Positions 1 through 6,403 of a stretch of DNA of 11,995 nt are shown here, in pieces. Source of the DNA: Deltaproteobacteria bacterium (lineage in GTDB: Bacteria > Desulfobacterota > Desulfobacteria > Desulfobacterales > C00003060); assembly GCA_019309815.1 (NCBI GenBank), contig JAFDFO010000042.1:1-11995 (forward strand). Direction: 5' to 3'. The notes under the pieces were generated by a model. That model had not been told where the DNA came from. It saw nothing but the letters and a program-made list of their open reading frames with translations, and did no database searches. Numbering within the stretch: position 1 is the stretch's first letter; each line of letters opens with the position of its first letter. The translations under genes were made by a program, and so were the position numbers.

Positions 1-42
1 TCATTGGTCATTGGTCACTGGTCACCGGTCATTGGTCACTGG
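1..42. repeat. Heptamer direct-repeat array, left arm (TCATTGG type)
   Basis: Six contiguous 7-bp units in perfect phase: TCATTGG, TCATTGG, TCACTGG, TCACCGG, TCATTGG, TCACTGG. Variation is limited to C/T changes at units' positions 4 and 5. The array touches the window edge, so it may continue to the left. Its reverse complement follows at 152-187, so the two arms could pair around about 110 bp that contain no gene I can support. It lies downstream of dut in the direction of transcription. Function unknown. Confidence 0.9.
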
Positions 43-151
43 TGGCACAAGCAACTGATGGTGGGGAAGAATGACATTGTTACCGTATTTTTGTTTCGTA
101 CCCAAATGAAACTAATTCCATTGAACAGAAGGGATGTTTTGGACCTGATGG

Positions 152-187
152 ACTAACTAATGACCGATGACTGATGACCAATGACTA
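152..187. repeat. Heptamer array, right arm, inverted to 1-42 and overlapping the dut stop
   Basis: Units ACTAACT, AATGACC, GATGACT, GATGACC, AATGACT run in a 7-bp frame. On the minus strand they read AGTCATT, GGTCATC and so on, the same family as the left arm. The dut stop codon TAG (185-187) is made by the first bases of this arm, so the array starts inside the last codon of the gene. The pair 1-42/152-187 could form a long imperfect stem at the 3' end of the operon; many mismatches are transitions, which G-U pairing in RNA would tolerate. Confidence 0.85.
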
Positions 188-646
188 AGTCCCCGTATGT
201 CCAAAGCCACCCTCATTCCGCTCAGTTTCTTCAAGCGTATCAACCACTTCCATTTCGGCCTGATAGACTTTCTGAACGATCATCTGGGCGATCCTGTCGC
301 CACGGTGAACGGTATACGCTTGTTTCCCAAGATTGACCAGCGCAATCCTTATTTCGCCTCTGTAATCCGCATCAATCGTTCCCGGAGCGTTGATGATACC
401 GATGCCATGCTTAAAGGCAAGACCGCTTCGAGGCCGTATCTGAGCCTCAAAGCCCGGAGGAAGGGCGATGGCAATCCCTGTGGGGATCACCTCGATGGAA
501 CCTACTGGAATCACTTGATTCTCTTTTGTCGCAGCACAAATATCCATCCCTGAGGATTGTGGGGTCATGTAACGGGGTAAGGGGATATCCGAGTCTTGCC
601 CGGGGTGAAGGCGACGTATCTGGATTTTAGGCTGGTCAGCAGGCAC
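185..646 (-). CDS. dut: Deoxyuridine 5'-triphosphate nucleotidohydrolase (dUTPase)
   Basis: Hydrolyses dUTP to dUMP and pyrophosphate in the cytoplasm, keeping uracil out of DNA and supplying dUMP for thymidylate synthesis. The 153-residue protein has all five motifs of the homotrimeric dUTPase family: SGMDICA (32-38), PRSGLA (72-77), GTIDADYRGE (89-98, with D92 the expected catalytic aspartate), RGDRIAQMI (115-123) and the C-terminal lid RNEGGFGHTG (143-152). Length is normal for the family. Start is GTG at 646; an in-frame TAG lies only two codons upstream, so no longer start exists. There is no visible Shine-Dalgarno, because the leader is entirely heptamer repeat (651-734). The TAG stop falls in another heptamer arm. 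It is last in the visible operon, and dut after pnp and an M16 protease gene is a deltaproteobacterial arrangement as I know it. Confidence 0.96.
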   Translation of the reverse strand: MPADQPKIQIRRLHPGQDSDIPLPRYMTPQSSGMDICAATKENQVIPVGSIEVIPTGIAIALPPGFEAQIRPRSGLAFKHGIGIINAPGTIDADYRGEIRIALVNLGKQAYTVHRGDRIAQMIVQKVYQAEMEVVDTLEETERNEGGFGHTGT

Positions 647-650
647 TGGC

Positions 651-734
651 TATTCGTTATCGGTTATTTGTCATTCGATATTCGTCATTCGTCATTCGTC
701 ATTCGATATTCGATATTCTGTATTCGTTATTGAA
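651..734. repeat. Twelve-unit heptamer array filling the M16 protease-dut spacer
   Basis: Twelve 7-bp units in unbroken phase over 84 bp: TATTCGT, TATCGGT, TATTTGT, CATTCGA, TATTCGT, CATTCGT, CATTCGT, CATTCGA, TATTCGA, TATTCTG, TATTCGT, TATTGAA. Consensus YATTCGW. It occupies nearly the whole spacer, ending four bases from the dut GTG start and seven bases from the protease stop. Unlike the other arrays it has no clear inverted partner. On the transcribed strand it reads as ACGAATA/ACGAATG units. Confidence 0.93.
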
Positions 735-741
735 GTCGTGC

Positions 742-2007
742 TCAAGGAGCCAATAAATCCTCATAAGATGCATTCCCATCCACAGGCCCTAACAGCGACA
801 AAGACACGGCCCCGTCCTTGTATACATCCTGTGCCAGCGCCATGATGTCCTCTGCCGTTACCTTTTCGACTTCATCCACCACCTCTTGAAGGGGTATGTG
901 ACGTCCGAAGATGATCTCGTTGTGTGCGAGGCGGGTCATCTGGGTGTCGGTGCTTTCAGTAGCAAGGTACAGTCCGCCCTTGAGGTGTTCCTTGGCATTT
1001 CTGAGCTCAGCGCTGTCGACGGGTTCTTCCTTGAGCCGATTCATCTCTCTCATGATGAGGCGTATCACCTCCTCGGTGTTGGCCTTGGCCACACCGACAT
1101 AGACTCCCAGGAGACCGCTATCACAATAAGACGAGGCAAAGGAATAAACCGCGTAGGCAAGGCCCCGGCGTTCCCGGATCTCCTGAAAGAGCCTGGAACT
1201 CATATTGCCCCCCAGAACCACATTCAGAAGCACACACGCATGGCGCCTTGGGTCCGAACTGTGAACCCCCTCCGTCCCAAGACAGATATGGACCTGCTCC
1301 AAATCCTTGGGGTAGGCTGTGGTCACCCAACCCATAGTAGGTGGGGTGCGCTCCGGAAAGTCATTCTCTTTCCCAATGATGCCAAAGGCCCCCGCTGCCA
1401 GTTCCACAAATGACTCATGCTGCAGGTTTCCGGCTGCTGTGATGACAATCCGTTCAGGCTGATAGGCTCGATTGAAACTTGTCTTTATCGCATTGGAATC
1501 GAATTTTGTGACCGTGTCCCAGGTTCCCAGTATAGAACGACCCAAAGGGTGGTTTCCCCAGATGTTCCGGGCAAGCATGACATGGACATGCTCATCCGGT
1601 GTATCCTCCAGCATCCTGATTTCCTGAAGGATCACCTGTCGCTCCCGTTCTACCTCGCCAGGATCAAAAACAGAGTTCAAGAAAATGTCAGACAGAAGAT
1701 CCACCATCGTATCCACATGGGTGTCCATCACCTTGGCATAGTAACAGGTATTCTCTTTGCTGGTGAATGCATTACACTGTCCGCCAATGGCATCAAACTC
1801 CTTGGCAATCTGAAGGGCCGTTCGCCTTTTGGTCCCCTTGAAGATCATGTGCTCTATGAAGTGGGAAAGCCCGGCCTCTTCTGCCTTTTCGTCTCGGGCA
1901 CCCACATTGACCCACACCCCCGTTGCAACAGACCGGACGTGGGGCATCTGCTTGGTCAGGATTCTGATCCCATTGTCCAGGACTGTTTTGTTACGATCTT
2001 GAGGCAT
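742..2007 (-). CDS. M16-family zinc metalloprotease (processing-peptidase-like)
   Basis: A 421-residue single-chain member of the pitrilysin/mitochondrial processing peptidase family. The inverted zinc motif HFIEH is at 49-53 (H49 and H53 ligands, E52 catalytic base), and E129, in the VILQEI segment, is at the expected distance for the third zinc ligand, so the protein looks catalytically competent. The second half has the glycine-rich GGNMSSRLFQEIRER segment (266-280) followed by RGLAYAVYSF (281-290), typical of bacterial PMBA/MPP-type peptidases. No signal peptide or membrane segment is seen, so it is probably cytoplasmic. The ATG at 2007 overlaps the end of pnp by 17 bp and has a GAGG Shine-Dalgarno inside pnp, implying translational coupling. 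Substrate unknown; in Bacillus subtilis related genes also sit near pnp (ymxG/mlpA), which I recall but cannot check here. Confidence 0.93.
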   Translation of the reverse strand: MPQDRNKTVLDNGIRILTKQMPHVRSVATGVWVNVGARDEKAEEAGLSHFIEHMIFKGTKRRTALQIAKEFDAIGGQCNAFTSKENTCYYAKVMDTHVDTMVDLLSDIFLNSVFDPGEVERERQVILQEIRMLEDTPDEHVHVMLARNIWGNHPLGRSILGTWDTVTKFDSNAIKTSFNRAYQPERIVITAAGNLQHESFVELAAGAFGIIGKENDFPERTPPTMGWVTTAYPKDLEQVHICLGTEGVHSSDPRRHACVLLNVVLGGNMSSRLFQEIRERRGLAYAVYSFASSYCDSGLLGVYVGVAKANTEEVIRLIMREMNRLKEEPVDSAELRNAKEHLKGGLYLATESTDTQMTRLAHNEIIFGRHIPLQEVVDEVEKVTAEDIMALAQDVYKDGAVSLSLLGPVDGNASYEDLLAP

Positions 2008-4093
2008 GTTTTTGATCCTCTACAACTGCCCTCCGACTCAGGCGAATCTTGCCATCACGATCTACTTCGAGAACCTTGACCGTGACCTTGTCGCCTTCCT
2101 TCAAAACATCAGTTACCTTATTGACGCGCTTGGAATCGAGTTGGGATATGTGCACCAGTCCGTCGGTTCCGGGAAAAATCTCCACAAAGGCGCCAAAGTC
2201 CATGATCTTGCGAACAGTTCCTTCGTAGATGGCCCCAATCTCAGCCTCCTGGACGATATCCTTGACCATTTGGAGGGCCTTATCACTCGCTTCTTTGTCA
2301 ACAGCAACAATCTTCACAACACCGGAATCCTCAACGTCGACCTTGGTGTCTGTTTCAGCCTGGATGGCCCGGATCACTTTGCCTCCAGGGCCGATGATGT
2401 CACGTATCTTGTCTGGATTTATCTGTATGGATACAATCTTGGGTGCGTAGGGAGAGATTTCTTCCCGTGACGTCTTGATCGTTTCTTCCATTTTATCCAG
2501 GATGAAAAGGCGTCCTTTTCTTGCCTGCTCCAGTGCCTGTTGCATGATTGACCTGGACAGGCCTTGAACCTTGATATCCATCTGCAAAGAAGTGATTCCC
2601 TCGTTGGTGCCTGCCACCTTGAAGTCCATATCTCCCACATGGTCTTCATCGCCAAGGATGTCAGACAATACCAGGACCTTCTCCCCTTCCTTGACGAGCC
2701 CCATGGCAATCCCGGCCACAGGGGCAGTCACCGGCACTCCGGCATCCATGAGAGCAAGGCTGCTTGCACACACCGTTGCCATTGAAGAAGAACCGTTTGA
2801 TTCCAGGATCTCTGATACAATGCGGATTGTGTAGTCAAAGGATTCCTTGGCGGGCAAAACCTTTTCCACTGCACGCGTGGATAGCCCGCCGTGCCCGATT
2901 TCACGCCGACCCGGGCCTCCCAGTCGTCTTGCCTCGCCAACGGAATAGGGAGGGAAGTTGTAGTGAAGCATAAATGGCCTGAATTCGTTCCCATCGAAGG
3001 TTTCAATCCGTTGCTCATCGCCCATGGAGCCGAGCGTGACCACCCCAAGGGCCTGGGTTTCGCCACGGGTGAAAAGGGCTGAACCATGCGTTCGAGGTAG
3101 GACTCCCACTTCACAGGAGATGTCGCGAACTTCATCGAACTTACGCCCGTCTATGCGTTGACCTTCTTCAAGAGCCAGATTCCGCATGATACCACGTTCA
3201 AGGGCATGGAGTACGTCCTTCACCTGCCCCTTTTGATCCACGTATTCGTCTCCAAGGGCTGCCATGACATCGGCTTGTACCCCTTTCAATGCCCCCTGGC
3301 GCTTGATTTTTTCGGGTATCCGTATGGCTTCCTTGATCCGATCCGTAGCCAGGGCTTCCACTTTTTTGCTCAGGGACTCGTCAATTTCCACAACGGGCAT
3401 TGGGCGTTTAGTTGGGCCCACGGCCTCCTTGAGTTTGATCTGCATGTCAATAATCGGCTGTAAGGCGCTGTGGCCCAAGAAAATCGCCTCCAGCACATCC
3501 TCTTCGCTGACAAAGAGACCCCCTCCTTCTACCATGACCACGGCGTCTCTGCTCCCTGCCACGATCAGGTTGAGGTCGCTGCTTTTCTGTTCCTCACGGG
3601 TGGGATTGACTTTGAAGTGACCGTCTAGGCGACCCACGCGCACGCAGGCAATCGGTCCGGCAAACGGGACATCAGATATCTCCAGAGCTGCCGAGGCGCC
3701 CGTAACTGCCAACATGTCCGGATCATTGTCTTTATCCACAGAAAGCACTGTGGCAATCACCTGTGTCTCATGCCTGTAATGTTTTGGAAAAAGGGGCCTC
3801 ATGGGCCGATCGATGATTCGTGCCGTAAGGGTTTCCTTTTCGCTCGGTCGTCCGATTTCCCTTCGGAAGTAGTTGCCCGGAATCCTCCCTGCTGCGTATC
3901 CTTTTTCCTGGTATTCGACAGTCAAAGGGACAAAGTCGATCCCTTCGCGCATCTCGTCTGTGGAAACGGCTGTCACCAAAACGATGGTCTCCCCATATGT
4001 CACTATGACAGCGCCGCCGGCCTGTCGAGCCATCTTGCCTGTTTCAATAGTGAGGGTACGATCACCAACTTCCCCTCTAAAAGATAATTCCAT
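1991..4093 (-). CDS. pnp: Polyribonucleotide nucleotidyltransferase (PNPase)
   Basis: Phosphorolytic 3'-to-5' exoribonuclease that degrades mRNA and also adds tails; forms a trimer and in many bacteria joins RNase E in the degradosome. With the chosen start the protein is 700 residues, the usual length. Order: first RNase PH domain (about 1-140), helical linker (about 235-310), second RNase PH domain (about 310-545) with the phosphate-site serines GSSSM near 434-438 and the metal-site acidic cluster GDEDHVGDMD near 481-490, KH domain with IIGPGGK near 566-572, and S1 domain (about 620-688). Two ATGs compete: 4099 and 4093. The AAGGAG at 4101-4106 lies one base from the first but seven from the second, so 4093 is preferred. 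It follows rpsO by about 78 bp, as in many bacteria, and overlaps the protease gene by 17 bp. Confidence 0.98.
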   Translation of the reverse strand: MELSFRGEVGDRTLTIETGKMARQAGGAVIVTYGETIVLVTAVSTDEMREGIDFVPLTVEYQEKGYAAGRIPGNYFRREIGRPSEKETLTARIIDRPMRPLFPKHYRHETQVIATVLSVDKDNDPDMLAVTGASAALEISDVPFAGPIACVRVGRLDGHFKVNPTREEQKSSDLNLIVAGSRDAVVMVEGGGLFVSEEDVLEAIFLGHSALQPIIDMQIKLKEAVGPTKRPMPVVEIDESLSKKVEALATDRIKEAIRIPEKIKRQGALKGVQADVMAALGDEYVDQKGQVKDVLHALERGIMRNLALEEGQRIDGRKFDEVRDISCEVGVLPRTHGSALFTRGETQALGVVTLGSMGDEQRIETFDGNEFRPFMLHYNFPPYSVGEARRLGGPGRREIGHGGLSTRAVEKVLPAKESFDYTIRIVSEILESNGSSSMATVCASSLALMDAGVPVTAPVAGIAMGLVKEGEKVLVLSDILGDEDHVGDMDFKVAGTNEGITSLQMDIKVQGLSRSIMQQALEQARKGRLFILDKMEETIKTSREEISPYAPKIVSIQINPDKIRDIIGPGGKVIRAIQAETDTKVDVEDSGVVKIVAVDKEASDKALQMVKDIVQEAEIGAIYEGTVRKIMDFGAFVEIFPGTDGLVHISQLDSKRVNKVTDVLKEGDKVTVKVLEVDRDGKIRLSRRAVVEDQKHASRS

Positions 4094-4100
4094 ATTCATT

Positions 4101-4106
4101 CTCCTT
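4101..4106 (-). promoter_or_regulatory. Ribosome binding site deciding the pnp start
   Basis: AAGGAG on the minus strand. It leaves a single base before the ATG at 4099 and seven bases before the ATG at 4093, so the second ATG is the likely initiator. The protein then begins MELSFRGEVG, matching the usual PNPase N-terminus in style. Confidence 0.75.
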
Positions 4107-4171
4107 AAATTTGTTATTCGTCACCTGACAAAGACCTAGCCCAGGCCTATTGTCGCATCAAACCTCCGAGA

Positions 4172-4441
4172 CTATTTCCGGAGCCCTAGGGCACCTATAA
4201 TTTCCCGGTAGCGCTGGATATCCTTACTTTTCAGGTAGTTCAATAATCTCCGTCGATGCCCAACCAGTTTCAGCAATCCTCTCCGAGAATGATGGTCCTT
4301 GCGGTGGATCTTGAAATGCTCGTTCAGATGACTGATCCGCTGGGTTAGAAGGGCAATCTGGATCTCTGGCGATCCCGTATCTGACTCATGGAGCTTGAAC
4401 CGATCAATCAACACCTTTTTTTCTTCGACTGCTAGACCCAC
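4172..4441 (-). CDS. rpsO: 30S ribosomal protein S15
   Basis: Primary 16S rRNA-binding protein of the platform, contacting the central-domain three-way junction and bridging to 23S rRNA. The 89-residue length is exactly that of the family. Conserved segments are visible: DTGSPEIQIALLTQRI (21-36), then DHHSRRGLLKLVGHRRRLL (49-67) with the rRNA-binding HH and basic residues. Start is GTG at 4441, supported by a strong GGGAGGT Shine-Dalgarno (4449-4455) eight bases upstream. It lies between truB and pnp as in most bacteria. In E. coli S15 represses its own translation by binding its leader; here the leader is largely made of short repeats (4462-4545), so any autoregulation would need a different structure. 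Confidence 0.98.
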   Translation of the reverse strand: MGLAVEEKKVLIDRFKLHESDTGSPEIQIALLTQRISHLNEHFKIHRKDHHSRRGLLKLVGHRRRLLNYLKSKDIQRYREIIGALGLRK

Positions 4442-4448
4442 TTTGAAA

Positions 4449-4455
4449 ACCTCCC
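4449..4455 (-). promoter_or_regulatory. Strong ribosome binding site of rpsO
   Basis: GGGAGGT on the minus strand, eight bases before the GTG start codon. It stands just outside the repeat array that fills the rest of the truB-rpsO spacer and justifies the non-ATG start. Confidence 0.8.
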
Positions 4456-4461
4456 TTTTTT

Positions 4462-4545
4462 GGTATTAGTTAACAGGTATTAGTTATTGGTTATTGTTGT
4501 CATTCAGTCGTTTGTCGGACAACGGTGAACGGACAACGGTGAACG
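4462..4545. repeat. Two-part heptamer array in the truB-rpsO spacer
   Basis: The first part (4462-4510) has units GGTATTA, GTTAACA, GGTATTA, GTTATTG, GTTATTG, then the degenerate TTGTCAT and TCAGTCG. The second part (4517-4544) is an exact 14-bp duplication, GGACAACGGTGAAC twice, i.e. alternating GGACAAC and GGTGAAC heptamers; its phase is shifted by one base from the first part. The array fills the spacer from a few bases after the truB stop to the rpsO Shine-Dalgarno. No long inverted partner is seen. Confidence 0.85.
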
Positions 4546-4554
4546 GTCCTTTAT

Positions 4555-5460
4555 TCACGATTCCGGACGCTGGAATACACAGGCGTATGGATACACGCCA
4601 TTTTTCTTGTTTGAATGCATAACCGCCACCAGGTTCCCGGCATCATCGGTCACCTTGATCCACGGCCAAGCTTCCGCTGCCACGGGTGTGACTTCTCTCT
4701 CGGTTACTGGACGGCCCAGTTGAATCTTTTGCACGAGCTCATCATCACCCGAAATACACGGCATACCTCTCAGGGCAACGTTCATTGGTACGACGTGCTC
4801 TGAGATTGCTCCTCTTGCTGCCACCTCTGCCAACGCTTCCAAGGATATGGCTTCCTCTAAACTGAACTTGCCAGTTTCGGTTCGGCACAGCTCCGTCAAA
4901 TGGGCACCGCACCCCAAAGCCTCTCCGATATCAGCGCACAAGGTACGAACATAGGTCCCTCCGCTGCAACACACTTCAAAGCGGACATCCGGTAAGCTGA
5001 CGTCAACAACTTCCAGCCCGTAGATAGAAATGGGCCTGGCAGGCTTCTGTATGACAGTCCCTTGCCGAGCCAGCTTGTAAAGTGGGACCCCATTGTGTTT
5101 CAGGGCAGAATATGCAGGGGGATTCTGGTATGTCACACCCAAGAACCCGCGGAAGGCCCGGTGCACACCTTCGCGGGTTACCGTCAGATCAGGTTCCTGC
5201 GAAACAACACGACCCGTAAAATCCTGGGTGTCCGTTCGAATCCCAAGCCTCATCACTCCTTTGTATCGTTTCTGTCCGTACACAAGACACTGGGCAAGTC
5301 GCGTTGCCTTGTTGATGCAGCAGACGAGCACCCCGGTGGCAAATGGGTCGAGTGTACCAGTATGGCCTACCTTCCTGGCTTTTGAGATCCTTTTTACTCG
5401 TGCAACCACCTGGGCAGAGGTCATGTCACGCGGTTTGTCTATGATGATGATTCCGTTCAT
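4555..5460 (-). CDS. truB: tRNA pseudouridine(55) synthase
   Basis: Converts U55 in the T-loop of tRNAs to pseudouridine and acts as a tRNA-folding chaperone. With the start chosen here it is 301 residues, close to the 314 of E. coli. Conserved blocks: GIIIIDKPRDMTSAQVV (3-19), GHTGTLDPFATGVL (32-45) with catalytic D38, KRYKG (64-68) with the conserved tyrosine, PPAYSALKHNGVPLY (114-128), and CSGGTYVRTLCADIG (165-179). The C-terminal part resembles a short PUA-like extension. The reading frame is open for 30 more codons upstream, to 5550, but that extension is encoded by the octamer repeat array and does not look like TruB; the ATG at 5460 has an AGGGA element nine bases upstream and gives the standard N-terminus. 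It follows rbfA by about 190 bp of repeat-rich spacer. Confidence 0.96.
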   Translation of the reverse strand: MNGIIIIDKPRDMTSAQVVARVKRISKARKVGHTGTLDPFATGVLVCCINKATRLAQCLVYGQKRYKGVMRLGIRTDTQDFTGRVVSQEPDLTVTREGVHRAFRGFLGVTYQNPPAYSALKHNGVPLYKLARQGTVIQKPARPISIYGLEVVDVSLPDVRFEVCCSGGTYVRTLCADIGEALGCGAHLTELCRTETGKFSLEEAISLEALAEVAARGAISEHVVPMNVALRGMPCISGDDELVQKIQLGRPVTEREVTPVAAEAWPWIKVTDDAGNLVAVMHSNKKNGVYPYACVFQRPES

Positions 5461-5492
5461 GAAATGTAATCCCTGGAAGCCATAAAATTCTG

Positions 5493-5532
5493 CTGGAGTG
5501 TTGGAGTACTGGAGTATTGGAGTACTGGAAAA
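5493..5532. repeat. Octamer array, left arm (CTGGAGTA type)
   Basis: Five 8-bp units in phase: CTGGAGTG, TTGGAGTA, CTGGAGTA, TTGGAGTA, CTGGAAAA. Faces an inverted arm at 5564-5627. This is the only spacer in the window with period 8 rather than 7. It lies just upstream of truB and keeps the truB frame open, which creates a false N-terminal extension of about 30 codons. Confidence 0.9.
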
Positions 5533-5563
5533 GACACAAGCTCCTACCATTCCCTTTTGAAAT

Positions 5564-5627
5564 CCATTACTCCATCACTCCAATACTCCATCACTCCAGT
5601 TTTTTGTTGCTCCATCACTCCATTACT
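5564..5627. repeat. Octamer array, right arm, inverted to 5493-5532
   Basis: Eight 8-bp slots in one frame: CCATTACT, CCATCACT, CCAATACT, CCATCACT, CCAGTTTT, TTGTTGCT, CCATCACT, CCATTACT. Slots 5 and 6 are degenerate, but the phase is kept through them. The reverse complement, e.g. AGTGATGG and AGTATTGG, matches the left arm. The two arms could pair around about 30 bp. The rbfA stop lies some 25 bp beyond. Confidence 0.9.
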
Positions 5628-5651
5628 CCCGCGCCTTCTTACTCGAATCTT

Positions 5652-6005
5652 CTATTCGTCTAACTCAATCACCGACTTCAACACCTTGTTCAGCCTGGTC
5701 GCTCTCTCAAAGCCCTCATCATAGAAGAACTCAAGCGCCGGCATGTACCTGAGTTCAAGGCGCTGACTTAGCTCCCGCCTCAGGTACCCCGAAGCGCTCT
5801 TGAACCCGGCCAGCGCTTCTCCCTTTTGCTCCTGTCCTTCGGACGTGCTGAAGAAGACACGAGCCGATCTGAGATCGTCAGTAATGTTCACATGCATGAT
5901 CGTTACAGCATGCAGCCGGGGATCCCTGATCTCCTTCAACAAAAGATCAGACAGTTCCTTTTGTACCTCCCCCCCTACCCTCTGTGCTCTTTTGAAACGG
6001 ATCAC
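5652..6005 (-). CDS. rbfA: 30S ribosome-binding factor RbfA
   Basis: Assembly factor with a KH-like fold that binds the 30S subunit near helix 1 of 16S rRNA late in maturation; needed for cold growth in E. coli. The 117-residue protein is of normal length and shows the family pattern: RAQRVGGEVQKELSDLLLKE (6-25), IRDPRLHAVTIMHVNITDDL (26-45), ARVFFS (48-53), and SGYLRRELSQRLELRYMPAL (72-91) followed by FFYDEG (93-98). Start is GTG at 6005, overlapping the DUF503 stop in a GTGA arrangement (6002-6005), which indicates translational coupling; a GGAG lies about 11 bases upstream inside the DUF503 gene. The stop is TAG. Confidence 0.96.
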   Translation of the reverse strand: MIRFKRAQRVGGEVQKELSDLLLKEIRDPRLHAVTIMHVNITDDLRSARVFFSTSEGQEQKGEALAGFKSASGYLRRELSQRLELRYMPALEFFYDEGFERATRLNKVLKSVIELDE

Positions 6006-6289
6006 AGGTTGATGATCTCCATTTCCGAATCGATGATTTCAGCCACTTCCATGGCCTCAACAAAGTTCAACGCCTTGTCTAACTTGGAGTTGATCTGCCT
6101 TCTATCATTCCCCACAAAAGCCAGGCCTATTTCCGCACGCTGGTGGTTGTCATTGGCGCCAACCTCGGCTGCTGAAACGTTGAAGGTGTTTTGAAGACGG
6201 GTGATGACACCCTTAACGACCTTGCGCTTGCCCTTGAGTGAGGTATTTCCGGGAATCCTCAAAACGATTGTGCTGATTCCGACAACCAT
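6002..6289 (-). CDS. DUF503 (YlxP-like) small protein
   Basis: A 95-residue protein of the DUF503/YlxP family, whose genes sit between infB and rbfA in Firmicutes and many deltaproteobacteria; the molecular role is unproven, though this position suggests a link to ribosome maturation. The N-terminus MVVGISTIVLRIPGNTSLKG followed by KRKVV, then FNVSAAEV and NDNHQRAEIGLAFVGND, fit the family. A longer start at 6298 (adding MTN) is possible, but those three codons come from the heptamer array, and family members begin MVVG, so 6289 is preferred. Neither start has a clear Shine-Dalgarno. The gene ends in a GTGA overlap with rbfA. Confidence 0.9.
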   Translation of the reverse strand: MVVGISTIVLRIPGNTSLKGKRKVVKGVITRLQNTFNVSAAEVGANDNHQRAEIGLAFVGNDRRQINSKLDKALNFVEAMEVAEIIDSEMEIINL

Positions 6290-6293
6290 ATTA

Positions 6294-6328
6294 GTCATTT
6301 GTCACTTGTCACTTGTCATTGGTCTTGA
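6294..6328. repeat. Heptamer array, left arm (GTCACTT type), overlapping the DUF503 start region
   Basis: Units GTCATTT, GTCACTT, GTCACTT, GTCATTG, GTCTTGA run in one 7-bp frame. On the transcribed strand the first unit gives AAATGAC, whose ATG is the alternative DUF503 start at 6298. The facing arm is at 6369-6403, with about 40 bp between. Confidence 0.87.
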
Positions 6329-6368
6329 ATACCAACGAGTGTTTCTCAGTCACAGGTACTGCCCTGAC

Positions 6369-6403
6369 GACCAGTAACTAATGACCAATGACTAATGACT
6401 ATT
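6369..6403. repeat. Heptamer array, right arm, overlapping the infB stop
   Basis: Units GACCAGT, AACTAAT, GACCAAT, GACTAAT, GACTATT run in one 7-bp frame, inverted to 6294-6328. The infB TAG stop (6399-6401) lies within the last unit, the same relation as the dut stop has to its arm: both genes read TAGTCATT on the minus strand. Confidence 0.87.

Noticed and set aside
651..734. CRISPR array
   Set aside because: Units are 7 bp with no spacers; CRISPR repeats are 20 bp or more with unique spacers between, and no cas gene is present.
1417..2079. Long plus-strand open frames opposite the protease, infB (7263-7850) and nusA (9835-10395) genes
   Set aside because: They are antisense to strongly conserved proteins and have no family features of their own.
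5461..5550. A 30-residue N-terminal extension of TruB
   Set aside because: The codons come from the octamer array, the residues resemble no TruB, and the ATG at 5460 gives the standard N-terminus with a reasonable Shine-Dalgarno.
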